Positions 48,334 to 61,425 are shown, numbered from the stretch's first letter. The stretch: 64,000 nucleotides of DNA from Trifolium pratense (GCF_020283565.1 NC_060059.1:53077157-53141156); one strand, 5' to 3'. Numbers and translations are program-made. Notes: a model not told the origin generated them from the letters alone.

Positions 48334-48509
48334 GGAGAATGTTAACTTGTGCCCTTAAGGCACATGTTAAGGAAGCAAAAATAGAAATTATTAAATGCTA
48401 ATTTGTGCATTTTGACTTTTGAAGCATTAAATTTCTTGTATCATTAAATGATGAATTTCTATTTTGGTATATCTTAACATGTGCCTAAGGGCACATGTTA
48501 ACAAGACCC
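48334..48509. mobile_element. Mutator-type MITE (176 bp) with 9-bp target duplication
   Basis: Inverted repeats around GTTAAC-TTGTGCCCTTAAGG / GGCACATGTTAAC. It is flanked by a perfect TTAATTTAT at 48325-48333 and 48510-48518. Same family as 41733-41905. Confidence 0.85.
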
Positions 48510-48784
48510 TTAATTTATGGTATTAAGGACCTACAAGTTGCTTATCAAAAAAAAAAAAGAAAAGACCTACAAGTTGAATTATCTTTCTTCTTATGCACCA
48601 AAAGGAGTGAGATAGGATGGGTTTTATAAAATTGAGAAATGTTGGCGCATAATTGGAAAATATATGCAAGTATGATCCTTGGTTGTAATTAATTACCATT
48701 CCTAAATTTTATGTGTATGTAGGGTGATACCTAATGGTTTATCATTTGTTCAACCTTTATAATTGACTATGAATTTATTCGAAG

Positions 48785-49037
48785 AATTTCTTTTGTCATC
48801 CTACCTACTTCTCGCACGCCTTACGCATTTTCATTTTTACCTTTCCGCTACTTAAGCAGCGGAAGTTATAAAAATGAGAAATTTTGTAAATGTCGTCGCT
48901 ACTTAAGCAACAAACTTTATAAATAAATAAAAATCTAATAGGGTGTTTTTGGGGTGTATCCGCTTAAATAACGGACATGAATATTTTGGTAAATTCATAT
49001 GGCGTGCGAGAAAATGAATAGGATGATAAAAGAAATT
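48785..49037. mobile_element. MITE with 37-bp inverted repeats (253 bp)
   Basis: Starts AATTTCTTTTGTCATCCTAC and contains TCTCGCACGCC. It ends with GGCGTGCGAGAAAATGAATA and GGATGATAAAAGAAATT, the near inverse. No target duplication was fixed. Internally CGCTACTTAAGCAGCGGAAG is a further short palindrome. Confidence 0.75.
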
Positions 49038-49339
49038 ATCGTTTATTTGTGATAGGGTCGTAAGGTTCGTAGGTTTTCAAAACATAAACAGTGATCCACC
49101 ATGAAAACAATCATACAATAGTGGAAACCAAACAATAAGAGGCTAACACACTTTTATGAGTAAACTTGATAGCACCATATGTAGGAATGACCCTTTAACT
49201 GTGTAGTTTCTTTTCTTCTGAACTTTGATCCTCTTTTATACCAACAAAAAAAAAAAAAATAACCATTGTATTTTGTACCATTTTTTACAGAAAGTGGTTG
49301 TTTTAAGGTTAAAGAAAAACATTCAACCAAAATATGGAT

Positions 49340-49495
49340 TTAAGTGGTTAAAGAGCTCCTATACGACGAATCGTTCGGGAGAACCCGAGTTTGATTCCTA
49401 GTGGAAACAATTCTTGATCAAACTTTACTTACTTCGTGACTGAACACTGAATTACCGGAAGCCTCTTCCCCTAGGAATTAGAGGGTTAATCAATA
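49340..49495 (+). mobile_element. SINE-like, tRNA-derived sequence
   Basis: AAGTGGTTAAAGAGCTC resembles a pol III A box, and GAGTTTGATTCCTAGTGG about 45 bp on resembles a B box. The segment continues to GGAATTAGAGGGTTAATC. The overall wording is familiar as a dispersed legume repeat. No clear polyA or target duplication, so it is tentative. Confidence 0.4.
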
Positions 49496-50174
49496 TATCA
49501 TTGTAAAGCAAACTTTTTTTTTGCTGATGTGGCAGCCTAACAAAGTTTCCCATTTTTTCCTTTTTCTAAATAATAGTTGATGCTTATGTGTCACATTGCT
49601 TTTATTACAAAAAAAAAAATAAATTATTGCCCTCCAGGTAATTCACCACTATTAACTTGAATTCAATACATCATGAGATAAGGCCTTTTGCTAAGACTGA
49701 TCGGTTGCATTTTTTGTGAATTGCTACCTACGTTATGTAAATTTTGATTCATATTCCTAACTATCTATTATGCTATTAAATAGATTTAAATTTATGCATT
49801 TCTATCACTATAGCCAAGCATATAGCAAAGGTGCATGCAAACCGTATATTGTTTCTTCCACTTTATTTTTTAATACCTTTTCATATATATCTTCTTCTAA
49901 TATTTTGTAATTTTTTATGGTTAACCTTTCTTTAAACTAACATAAGCAGGTTTTTGAAATAAGAGAATTTTATTGAAAGGATACTTCTTATATGAAAAGG
50001 TAATTTTAATGGATTTATAGTAGCTTGACGTAAATTGTTGCTATGGATGTTTTTGTTGCTATAGATTTTTTTAAGCATAATTTATTATTTTAGATCAATA
50101 TCATTTTATTCAAACAATATCTTTATTGATATATCGTTTTGTAGTTTAATTTTCTAACTTTCCATCTTATTTTA

Positions 50175-50351
50175 TTTTATTGAATAATGTAAAGATGATT
50201 ATTTTTTTTTCCATGTGAATTAGAGAGAAGGAGATTAAAGAAACTTTTATTTTGGTCTTTTGTTTTATTGAATAATGTAAAGATGACTATTTTTTTTTCC
50301 ATGTGAATAAGAGAGAAGGAGATTAAAGAAACTTTTATTTTTGTCTTTTGT
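50175..50351 (+). repeat. 88-bp tandem duplication inside unit 1
   Basis: Two copies of TGAATAATGTAAAGATGAYT...GAGATTAAAGAAACTTTTAT at 88-bp spacing. The same pair is present in unit 2 at about 56823-56999. Confidence 0.85.
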
Positions 50352-50635
50352 TGCATCCCTGCCGTTCAAGAAGCATATGAAATGGATGTTCATGTAAGTA
50401 TATGTTTTTAACCCTACTATTGACATAAATTAATTTATAATCTGTGAAATGTTTTGTAGAATGATATGGCGCATAAGATATGTTATGAGAGTTTTGATTG
50501 CTAAATGATATCAAGTTTAATGGTCTTGAATGACCATATTATAAAGGCAGTAGTGGTTTTTAATTTTTAATTATAAAATTAAATCTATAAATAACATATT
50601 GTAGCATGGATTTGCTTTCATCCCATCATTGGAAA

Positions 50636-50759
<124 letters not shown>

Positions 50760-52310
50760 TACTAAGAGTAAATGCAATATGTTCCGGTGATCAAACAATG
50801 TAACAATAGTTGTATATGCAAACGATATGATAATTGTAATTTTTTGTATTTATTTATTGATTTTAGTTGTTCTTTTATTATTAGAAACGTTAAACCAATG
50901 ATAGTTTTTTATTCTAACTTTAAGTTTTTAATTTCTTCTTTATATGTATTTTCCTTGCAGCACCAATAATTATTATCTAAGTGGACACTTTTGCTTGGAA
51001 CACAAAATTGTTTTACCAAACCTTAGTGAGATCACAAACAATATAGGACTATTTAATTTGATAAAATCAACAATCAATAAGGCACCTTTGAATAAATAAG
51101 TATTTAGTCAAAAAAGTATAACCATATAACCTTACTCATTGATCTCAAGTATCAAGAAGAATTTGTGTAGTAAATTAATATAAGCCACTTTAAAATTTAT
51201 TTTGACGTTATACAAGTAATTAATTTAACTAAATGGAACAATTTATTTTTAATTGGTTATAAAGATGAAAGATTACAACGCATGCTATATTAAAAAAAAA
51301 ATTATAACGCATGATCTATACAGATATATGAACTGATCTCACACTTTTTTTTTTTTTTTTTTGAAACAGATCTCACGCTTCTTATCTTCTTAAATTGGGT
51401 TTTTTAATTTTCAATTCATGTAGCTTTTTGAATATAATTATTTTTGTCTTTGGACAACATTTTTCGGTCTAAACAACTTTGAGGTTATACTCTTCAATTT
51501 TGTATTAAAATTTTTGTTTCTCATATTTACTCTTCACATATATCTTAATTATTCATAGATTGAAATAATTTTTTTTGGCTGCTTTCAGTTTTTATGCTTA
51601 ACAATTGTTAAGAAGATGGTTTGTTTTATTGTGTGTTTGTAGATTACAAATCATATCTTCGTATCTTAATTATCTTAATTAGTTTTAAAAAAATATTTGT
51701 ACAATAATTTGGAATAACTTTTGGAATAACTTTTTGGGATTGATTTTTTTTTCATATTACTCTTATTGTGTTTTTACTCTCACTTTATTATTTTCGTCCC
51801 AAAAGACGGAAGAAGAAGAAGAAGAAGAAGAGAGAGAGAGGTTATCTAAAAAATTATCAAAAATTGGTGGTATAAATATTATTATTTATACAATATTTTT
51901 TACGTCTACTATAATATAATTCAATTGCTTCTTTTGAATGTATAGACCAAATATATATTTGAAAGTAAGTTATGCTCAATTGGGATCTTTTAGCAAGTGT
52001 AGTGAACATAAAATCACGAGGTTGTGGATGTAATGAGTTTTCTATGGTAACTAACTGTTTAATGGATCAATGTAAGAATTAGTGCTCACTCATTTTCCTT
52101 GCAAAATTACCACTAACTTATTTATAAAAAAAATAAATAAAAGATACCATTAACTATCATGTTGAATGCTAAAAGATATATCGTTGCCAATCTTTTACCT
52201 ATGGTTCTTATGTATCGTTTATAAATACCCTTTTAATTAGTATTGCCTACACTACATTCTCATATTTGTCACATTTATCTTCCATCTTTATAAATTATGA
52301 ACTCATCCAA

Positions 52311-52440
52311 GCCTAATTGACTAACCCTAATTTTCCACAAACCTAATACCAAACCTAATAACCCATTTTTCCAAACCTAATCTAACCCAAACCTAATTCT
52401 AACCCTATAATACCAAACTTAATTCTAACCCTACTCACCT
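52311..52440 (+). promoter_or_regulatory. Telo-box-like cluster upstream of the RPA-like gene start
   Basis: A run of CTAACCCTAA, AAACCTAATACC and related words, about a dozen imperfect copies. AAACCCTAA telo boxes are known in promoters of plant replication and translation genes. Function here is inferred from position about 300 bp before the ATG. The run is repeated, in both orientations, in every arm. Confidence 0.45.
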
Positions 52441-52724
52441 TCTTTGATTTCTCGCTAAAAATCTAAAATTCTAACCTGCAAATTTCAGTGTCAGAGATCC
52501 TCACATTCCTTTCATGCAATCTTCCATCTGTCCCCTAAAAATTCTGAAAATTCTGCAAATTCCTTTCATGCAGTCTTCCATGTGTCTTCTATGGAAGATT
52601 TCTCCCTGTATCTTCCATGCAACATTCCATCTGTCCAACATACTGTATCCATGTTTCTCTATAAATACCACAAATCTACTCATCTATCATCAACAAATCA
52701 ACCATCATCTCTCTTGACACAAAC

Positions 52725-52972
52725 ATGGCTAACTCAGGTGAACATCTTTTAATTTCACATCTTGCTTTTATTCTTAGTCTTGCTCATGTTTTTTTTTTGT
52801 CTTATCATTTGTATGTATAGGAATTTATGTGAAGAAGACCAAAATTTCTGAAATTTCGGGCGGAAAGATTGATTTTCAAATAAGGGTTCGAGTGATTAAT
52901 CTTTGGACTACACCCGATCGTAATAATGCTACTGAGGAAGGAGCAATGCATATGATTTTTCTTGATGAAAGG
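52725..52972 (+). pseudogene. RPA70-like OB-fold gene start (unit 1, left arm)
   Basis: Exon 52725-52737 (MANS), an 83-bp GT-AG intron, then 52821-52972 (GIYVKKTKISEISGGKID, FQIRVRVINLWTTPDRNN, EEGAMHMIFLDER), ending at a GT donor. The pattern IRVRVxxLW...MxFLDE is the first OB fold of plant RPA1/DUF223 proteins, single-strand DNA-binding proteins often carried by Helitrons. Only about 55 residues are present against several hundred in the family; no following exon was found before the arm ends. Confidence 0.65.
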
Positions 52973-53557
52973 GTAAATTTACAATTTCATTCTTATGCTT
53001 AGTTGTGGCATGCATAAAACAGTTTTACCCCTTTAAACTGTAATCTGGATGATCTGCAAAAACCGTTTTTGAATTCGATTTCTCCATTCAAATACGTTTA
53101 TGCATTTCGTTTTTCATTCATTTTGCGTTTTTGTTTTCTGTTTTCCTTCCATTGTTCATGCTTCTGATTGGATTTTTACTGTTCTTGAATCTTTTTGCTG
53201 TGATTAGGTTTTTATGACAATTTTGAAATTGGGGGGAATCAAATCATTACGGTGATACATCTGCTGCAAATAAGTGGAAGTTAAATTGTTAGTAAAAAGT
53301 GATTTTACAGTGTGTATAAGTGAGACAATGTCATAAATTGGACTCTGGTTTTATAAGGCAGACTCAACTAAGCTTTTGCAAGTGATCTTTTGATGTATTT
53401 GTATATATTATAAATTATTGCATGTCACATATTGTAAATTATTGTTGGTTCAGTAAACTAAGAAAGTAGTTATGTAATATGAGACAACTAAATTTAACAT
53501 CTTTGAAAAGCCAACAAAACAGAACATAAAATTTCTGCTATTAGGTTTTTATGAACC

Positions 53558-54774
53558 AAAATTTAGTTGTCTCATATTACATAACTACTTTCTTAGTTTA
53601 CTGAACCAACAATAATTTACAATATGTGACATGCAATAATTTATAATATATACAAATACATCAAAAGATCACTTGCAAAAGCTAGTATATGCAAAAGCTT
53701 AGTTGAGTCTGCCTTATAAAACCAGAGTCCAATTTATGACATTGTCTCACTTATACACACTGCAAAATCACTTTTTACTAACAATTTAACTTCCACTTAT
53801 TTGCAGCAGATGTATCACCGTAATGATTTGATTCCCCCCAATTTCAAAATTGTCATAAAAACCTAATCACAGCAAAAAGATTCAAGAACAGTAAAAATCC
53901 AATCAGAAGCATGAACAATGGAAGGAAAACAGAAAACAAAAACGCAAAATGAATGAAAAACGAAATGCATAAACGTATTTGAATGGAGAAATCGAATTCA
54001 AAAACGGTTTTTGCAGATCATCCAGATTACAGTTTAAAGGGGTAAAACTGTTTTATGCATGCCACAACTAAGCATAAGAATGAAATTGTAAATTTACCCT
54101 TTCATCAAGAAAAATCATATGCATTGCTCCTTCCTCAGTAGCATTATTACGATCGGGTGTAGTCCAAAGATTAATCACTCGAACCCTTATTTGAAAATCA
54201 ATCTTTCCGCCCGAAATTTCAGAAATTTTGGTCTTCTTCACATAAATTCCTATACATACAAATGATAAGACAAAAAAAAAAAAACATGAGCAAGACTAAG
54301 AATAAAAGCAAGATGTGAAATTAAAAGATGTTCACCTGAGTTAGCCATGTTTGTGTCAAGAGAGATGATGGTTGATTTGTTGATGATAGATGAGTAGATT
54401 TGTGGTATTTATAGAGAAACATGGATACAGTATGTTGGACAGATGGAATGTTGCATGGAAGATACAGGGAGAAATCTTCCGTAGAAGACACATGGAAGAC
54501 TGCATGAAAGGAATTTGCAGAATTTTCAGAATTTTTAGGGGACAGATGGAAGATTGCATGAAAGGAATGTGAGGATCTCTGACACTGAAATTTGCAGGTT
54601 AGAATTTTAGATTTTTAGCGAGAAATCAAAGAAGTTGAGTAGGGTTAGAATTAAGTTTGGTATTATAGGGTTAGAATTAGGTTTGGTATTAGGTTTGGGT
54701 TAGATTAGGTTTGGAAAAATGGGTTATTAGGTTTGGTATTAGGTTTGTGGAAAATTAGGGTTAGTCAATTAGGC
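53558..54774 (-). repeat. Right arm of inverted repeat, unit 1
   Basis: Reverse complement of 52311-53495. It ends at GTCAATTAGGC, where the similarity stops sharply. Confidence 0.92.
54098..54348 (-). pseudogene. RPA70-like OB-fold gene start (unit 1, right arm)
   Basis: Mirror copy of 52725-52972 with the same two exons and ATG at 54348. The two copies converge on the spacer, so read-through from either side would give a hairpin transcript. Confidence 0.65.
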
Positions 54775-54829
54775 TTCATCTATTTAAATCCAATTAAATC
54801 ACTCTACAATGCCACATCATTTCTACTTA

Positions 54830-54890
<61 letters not shown>
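54830..54890 (+). repeat. (TTA)n microsatellite, unit 1
   Basis: About 20 units; the unit 2 counterpart is longer. Confidence 0.95.
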
Positions 54891-56142
54891 GTCATCTCTA
54901 TACTTTTCATATTCTACATTTATATACTTATGGCTTTTTAATATACACTCACTCAAGTCTTTACTTGGCCTTTACTTTTTTTGGGGAATATAATAACTTT
55001 TGCTTATTATATTATAATAAGGAGAATACAAAAATACACACTAATTAACTTTGTAACTCCCGGTAATATTTTTTCATCTCTTAATTCACAATTCAATTTT
55101 CATCCCTTTGACTCTTCTACCAATATTTTAATATATAGGTTACAATTGTTTTAATTTGAATCTTATTCATATTTTCTTAACTAACCATTACGAATGTTAG
55201 AAACAAATATTTTCATCCCCTGATAATTACCATTTGTTTTTTCGGTTAAACGTGAGAATAGATTTTTTCATATCTTATATGTGCAATTTCTCTTTCCATT
55301 ATCTTGCCTCTTCATCTTTTGTGCATCCGATATAAATACTTATGTTATTTTCTAAAACCATGATTTGTTGTAGTTATTTTATTTTTTTGCAAAAATTAAC
55401 TTTTTGCATAACAAAAAAAATTAAGAGAATTTGACATTTTTTGTTTGTTGCAGATCATATATTCAACTTTTGTGTTGCACATCCATTTATATGTTTAGTT
55501 AAGTGTTACTGTATATGTGTATTCATATTCTATTATGATACAAATTAAATAATATATACTTTATTTTTAATTGAATTATGTAATAGTTGTTTTACTTTCC
55601 TTTCCTTTACTTTTTTATTTATTCATTTTTTTTATTGATATACTTATTTTTATAATTTTTTATTTTAGGCTTTGGGTCATCATCTCTTACTCAAAAGAAC
55701 TGAACTGTGAGGTTGATGCTCTTCACATATGTCCCTTTGGAATATTTTTAAAAGATATGTACCCTTTAATTTTATTTGTTTTATTTGAGTTTTTCTAATT
55801 CTGTCACTATTTATATGCCAATTGTGTGACTTAAATTTTGTCACATCTCTTTTCTTCCAATCATTTGTGTGTTTTGAAATAAATTTATATGTTGTGCGGA
55901 GATATATCTTATTACTCCTGTATATATAAATTTTAGGTAGTTATTCTGTTACTCAGGTAAAGTAAACCATAATCCTTAAACCAATAATATTTCTTCATTT
56001 AACTACTCACTTACAATGTCACATCACTTCTTCTTGGAAAATAATACTTTTGAATCTCGGATTCTCTAGTTTATTATTATTATTTTGATAATATTTAATA
56101 TTTCAGTTTTATGCAATTGTAAAATTAAAACAATCGCATCAC
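54891..56142. other. AT-rich tail of unit 1
   Basis: No gene recognised. A 75-codon hydrophobic frame at 55571-55798 recurs in unit 2 at 62775-63002 but only because the DNA is duplicated. It contains the empty site (TACTTATGTTATTTT at 55337) of the retroposon found in unit 2. Confidence 0.5.
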
Positions 56143-56173
56143 ACCCGTGCATCGCACGAGTTTTTTTTGCTGA
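56143..56173 (+). repeat. Helitron-like 3' end: hairpin, T run, CTGA (unit 1)
   Basis: ACCCGTGC-ATC-GCACGAGT forms a stem of 8 bp with one mismatch. A T run and CTGA follow, the layout of a Helitron 3' terminus (hairpin about 10 nt before CTRR). No matching 5' TC end was identified. Confidence 0.45.
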
Positions 56174-57283
56174 TGTGACAGCCTAACAAAGCTTCCCATT
56201 TTTTCCTTTTTCTAAATAATAGTTGATGCTTATGTGTCACATTGCTTTTATTACAAAAAAAAAAAAAAAAATTATTGCCCTCCATGTAATTCACCACTAT
56301 TAACTTGAATTCAATACATCATGAGATAAGGCCTTTTGCTAAGACTGATCGGTTGCATTTTTTGTGAATTGCTACCTACGTTATGTAAGTTTTGATTCAT
56401 ATTCCTAACTATCTATTATGCTATTAAATAGATTTAAATTTATGCATTTCTATCACTATAGCCAAGCATATAGCAAAGGTGCATGCAAACCGTATATTGT
56501 TTCTTCCACTTTATTTTTTAATACCTTTTCATATATATCTTCTTCTAATATTTTGTAATTTTTTATGGTTAACCTTTCTTTAAACTAACATAAGCAGGTT
56601 TTTGAAATAAGAGAATTTTATTGAAAGGATACTTCCTATATGAAAAGGTAATTTTAATGGATTTATAGTAACTTGACGTAAATTGTTGCTATGGATGTTT
56701 TTGTTGCTATAGATTTTTTTAAGCATAATTTATTATTTTAGATCAATATCATTTTATTCAAACAATATCTTTATTGATATATCGTTTTGTAGTTTAATTT
56801 TCTAACTTTCCATCTTATTTTATTTTATTGAATAATGTAAAGATGATTATTTTTTTTTCCATGTGAATTAGAGAGAAGGAGATTAAAGAAACTTTTATTT
56901 TGGTCTTTTGTTTTATTGAATAATGTAAAGATGACTATTTTTTTTTCCATGTGAATAAGAGAGAAGGAGATTAAAGAAACTTTTATTTTTGTCTTTTGTT
57001 GCATCCCTGCCGTTCAAGAAGCATATGAAATGGATGTTCATGTAAGTATATGTTTTTAACCCTACTATTGACATAAATTAATTTATAATCTGTGAAATGT
57101 TTTGTAGAATGATATGGCGCATAAGATATGTTATGAGAGTTTTGATTGCTAAATGATATCAAGTTTAATGGTCTTGAATGACCATATTATAAAGGCAGTA
57201 GTGGTTTTTAATTTTTAATTATAAAATTAAATCTATAAATAACATATTGTAGCATGGATTTGCTTTCATCCCATCATTGGAAA

Positions 57284-57285
<2 letters not shown>

Positions 57286-57345
<60 letters not shown>
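57286..57345 (+). repeat. (AT)n microsatellite, unit 2
   Basis: About 30 units. Confidence 0.95.
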
Positions 57346-57351
<6 letters not shown>

Positions 57352-58900
57352 TACTAAGAGTAAATGCAATATGTTCCGGTGATCAAACAATGTAACAATA
57401 GTTGTATATGCAAACGATATGATAATTGTAATTTTTTGTATTTATTTATTGATTTTAGTTGTTCTTTTATTATTAGAAACGTTAAACCAATGATAGTTTT
57501 TTATTCTAACTTTAAGTTTTTAATTTCTTCTTTATATGTATTTTCCTTGCAGCACCAATAATTATTATCTAAGTGGACACTTTTGCTTGGAACACAAAAT
57601 TGTTTTACCAAACCTTAGTGAGATCACAAACAATATAGGACTATTTAATTTGATAAAATCAACAATCAATAAGGCACCTTTGAATAAATAAGTATTTAGT
57701 CAAAAAAGTATAACCATATAACCTTACTCATTGATCTCAAGTATCAAGAAGAATTTGTGTAGTAAATTAATATAAGCCACTTTAAAATTTATTTTGACGT
57801 TATACAAGTAATTAATTTAACTAAATGGAACAATTTATTTTTAATTGGTTATAAAGATGAAAGATTACAACGCATGCTATATTAAAAAAAAAATTATAAC
57901 GCATGATCTATACAGATATATGAACTGATCTCACGCTTTTTTTTTTTTTTGAAACAGATCTCACGCTTCTTATCTTCTTAAATTGGGTTTTTTAATTTTC
58001 AATTCATGTAGCTTTTTGAATATAATTATTTTTGTCTTTGGACAACATTTTTCGGTCTAAACAACTTTGAGGTTATACTCTTCAATTTTGTATTAAAATT
58101 TTTGTTTCTCATATTTACTCTTCACATATATCTTAATTATTCATAGATTGAAATAATTTTTTTTGGCTGCTTTCAGTTTTTATGCTTAACAATTGTTAAG
58201 AAGATGGTTTGTTTTATTGTGTGTTTGTAGATTACAAATCATATCTTCGTATCTTAATTATCTTAATTAGTTTTAAAAAAATATTTGTACAATAATTTGG
58301 AATAACTTTTGGAATAACTTTTTGGGATTGATTTTTTTTTCATATTACTCTTATTGTGTTTTTACTCTCACTTTATTATTTTCGTCCCAAAAGACGGAAG
58401 AAGAAGAAGAAGAAGAAGAGAGAGAGAGAGGTTATCTAAAAAATTATCAAAAATTGGTGGTATAAATATTATTATTTATACAATATTTTTTACGTCTACT
58501 ATAATATAATTCAATTGCTTCTTTTGAATGTATAGACCAAATATATATTTGAAAGTAAGTTATGCTCAATTGGGATCTTTTAGCAAGTGTAGTGAACATA
58601 AAATCACGAGGTTGTGGATGTAATGAGTTTTCTATGGTAACTAACTGTTTAATGCATCAATGTAAGAATTAGTGCTCACTCATTTTCCTTGCAAAATTAC
58701 CACTAACTTATTTATAAAAAAAATAAATAAAAGATACCATTAACTATCATGTTGAATGCTAAAAGATATATCGTTGCCAATCTTTTACCTATGGTTCTTA
58801 TGTATCGTTTATAAATACCCTTTTAATTAGTATTGCCTACACTACATTCTCATATTTGTCACATTTATCTTCCATCTTTATAAATTATGAACTCATCCAA

Positions 58901-60098
58901 GCCTAATTGACTAACCCTAATTTTCCACAAACCTAATACCAAACCTAATAACCCATTTTTCCAAACCTAATCTAACCCAAACCTAATACCAAACCTAATT
59001 CTAACCCTATAATACCAAACTTAATTCTAACCCTACTCACCTTCTTTGATTTCTCGCTAAAAATCTAAAATTCTAACCTGCAAATTTCAGTGTCAGAGAT
59101 CCTCACATTCCTTTCATGCAATCTTCCATCTGTCCCCTAAAAATTCTGAAAATTCTGCAAATTCCTTTCATGCAGTCTTCCATGTGTCTTCTATGGAAGA
59201 TTTCTCCCTGTATCTTCCATGCAACATTCCATCTGTCCAACATACTGTATCCATGTTTCTCTATAAATACCACAAATCTACTCATCTATCATCAACAAAT
59301 CAACCATCATCTCTCTTGACACAAACATGGCTAACTCAGGTGAACATCTTTTAATTTCACATCTTGCTTTTATTCTTAGTCTTGCTCATGTATTTTTTTT
59401 TGTCTTATCATTTGTATGTATAGGAATTTATGTGAAGAAGACCAAAATTTCTGAAATTTCGGGCGGAAAGATTGATTTTCAAATAAGGGTTCGAGTGATT
59501 AATCTTTGGACTACACCCGATCGTAATAATGCTACTGAGGAAGGAGCAATGCATATGATTTTTCTTGATGAAAGGGTAAATTTACAATTTCATTCTTATG
59601 CTTAGTTGTGGCATGCATAAAACAGTTTTACCCCTTTAAACTGTAATCTGGATGATCTGCAAAAACCGTTTTTGAATTCGATTTCTCCATTCAAATACGT
59701 TTATGCATTTCGTTTTTCATTCATTTTGCGTTTTTGTTTTCTGTTTTCCTTCCATTGTTCATGCTTCTGATTGGATTTTTACTGTTCTTGAATTTTTTTG
59801 CTGTGATTAGGTTTTTATGACAATTTTGAAATTGGGGGGAATCAAATCATTACGGTGATACATCTGCTGCAAATAAGTGGAAGTTAAATTGTTAGTAAAA
59901 AGTGATTTTGCAGTGTGTATAAGTGAGGCAATGTCATAAATTGGACTCTGGTTTTATAAGGCAGACTCAACTAAGCTTTTGCAAGTGATCTTTTGATGTA
60001 TTTGTATATATTATAAATTATTGCATGTCACATATTGTAAATTATTGTTGGTTCAGTAAACTAAGAAAGTAGTTATGTAATATGAGACAACTAAATTT
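58901..60098 (+). repeat. Left arm of inverted repeat, unit 2
   Basis: Pairs with 60162-61370. It has a short extra AATACCAAACCTAATTC copy in the telo-box-like stretch relative to unit 1. Confidence 0.92.
59327..59575 (+). pseudogene. RPA70-like OB-fold gene start (unit 2, left arm)
   Basis: Same two-exon structure and residues as in unit 1. In this copy the short intron is length-compatible with reading straight through from the ATG, giving a 92-codon open frame. Confidence 0.6.
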
Positions 60099-60161
60099 AA
60101 CATCTTTGAAAAGCCAACAAAACAGAACATAAAATTTCTGCTATTAGGTTTTTATGAACCA

Positions 60162-61370
60162 AAATTTAGTTGTCTCATATTACATAACTACTTTCTTAGT
60201 TTACTGAACCAACAATAATTTACAATATGTGACATGCAATAATTTATAATATATATAAATACATCAAAAGATCACTTGCAAAAGCTAGTATATGCAAAAA
60301 CTTAGTTGAGTCTGCCTTATAAAACCAGAGTCCAATTTATGACATTGTCTCACTTATACACACTGCAAAATCACTCTTTACTAACAATTTAACTTCCACT
60401 TATTTGCAGCAGATGTATCACCGTAATGATTTGATTCCCCCCAATTTCAAAATTGTCATAAAAACCTAATCACAGCAAAAAGATTCAATAACAGTAAAAA
60501 TCCAATCAGAAGCATGAACAATGGAAGGAAAACAGAAAACAAAAACGCAAAATGAATGAAAAACGAAATGCATAAACGTATTTGAATGGAGAAATCGAAT
60601 TCAAAAACGGTTTTTGCAGATCATCCAGATTACAGTTTAAAGGGGTAAAACTGTTTTATGCATGCCATAACTAAGCATAAGAATGAAATTGTAAATTTAC
60701 CCTTTCATCAAGAAAAATCATATGCATTGCTCCTTCCTCAGTAGCATTATTACGATCGGGTGTAGTCCAAAGATTAATCACTCGAACCCTTATTTGAAAA
60801 TCAATCTTTCCGCCCGAAATTTCAGAAATTTTGGTCTTCTTCACATAAATTCCTATACATACAAATGATAAGACAAAAAAAAAAAAAACATGAGCAAGAC
60901 TAAGAATAAAAGCAAGATGTGAAATTAAAAGATGTTCACCTGAGTTAGCCATGTTTGTGTCAAGAGAGATGATGGTTGATTTGTTGATGATAGATGAGTA
61001 GATTTGTGGTATTTATAGAGAAACATGGATACAGTATGTTGGACAGATGGAATGTTGCATGGAAGATACAGGGAGAAATCTTCCATAGAAGACACATGGA
61101 AGACTGCATGAAAGGAATTTGCAGAATTTTCAGAATTTTTAGGGGACATATGGAAGATTGCATGAAAGGAATGTGAGGATCTCTGACACTGAAATTTGCA
61201 GGTTAGAATTTTAGCGAGAAATCAAAGAAGGTGAGTAGGGTTAGAATTAAGTTTGGTATTATAGGGTTAGAATTAGGTTTGGTATTAGGTTTGGGTTAGA
61301 TTAGGTTTGGAAAAATGGGTTATTAGGTTTGGTATTAGGTTTGTGGAAAATTAGGGTTAGTCAATTAGGC
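60162..61370 (-). repeat. Right arm of inverted repeat, unit 2
   Basis: Reverse complement of 58901-60098 across a 63-bp spacer. Confidence 0.92.
60701..60952 (-). pseudogene. RPA70-like OB-fold gene start (unit 2, right arm)
   Basis: Mirror copy with ATG at 60952, ending at the same GT donor. Also readable as one 93-codon frame. Confidence 0.6.
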
Positions 61371-61425
61371 TTCATCTATTTAAATCCAATTAAATCACTC
61401 TACAATGCCACATCATTTCTACTTA

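Larger units (their letters stand above)
52311..53495 (+). repeat. Left arm of inverted repeat, unit 1
   Basis: Pairs with 53558-54774 across a 62-bp spacer. It contains the telomere-like stretch, the RPA-like gene start and downstream sequence. The arms match almost completely; the right arm has a short extra segment near 53690. Confidence 0.92.

Noticed and set aside
52311..52440. Interstitial telomere
   Set aside because: Words are degenerate, spaced and mixed (CCTAATACC, CCTAATTC); not a CCCTAAA array. A promoter-type telo-box cluster fits better.
54733..55048. Frames with runs of Leu or Tyr (also at 61329-61662)
   Set aside because: Translation of the (TTA)n microsatellite.
55571..55798. 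75-codon hydrophobic frame repeated at 62775-63002
   Set aside because: Conserved only because the units are duplicated; AT-driven Phe/Ile/Leu composition and no start context.
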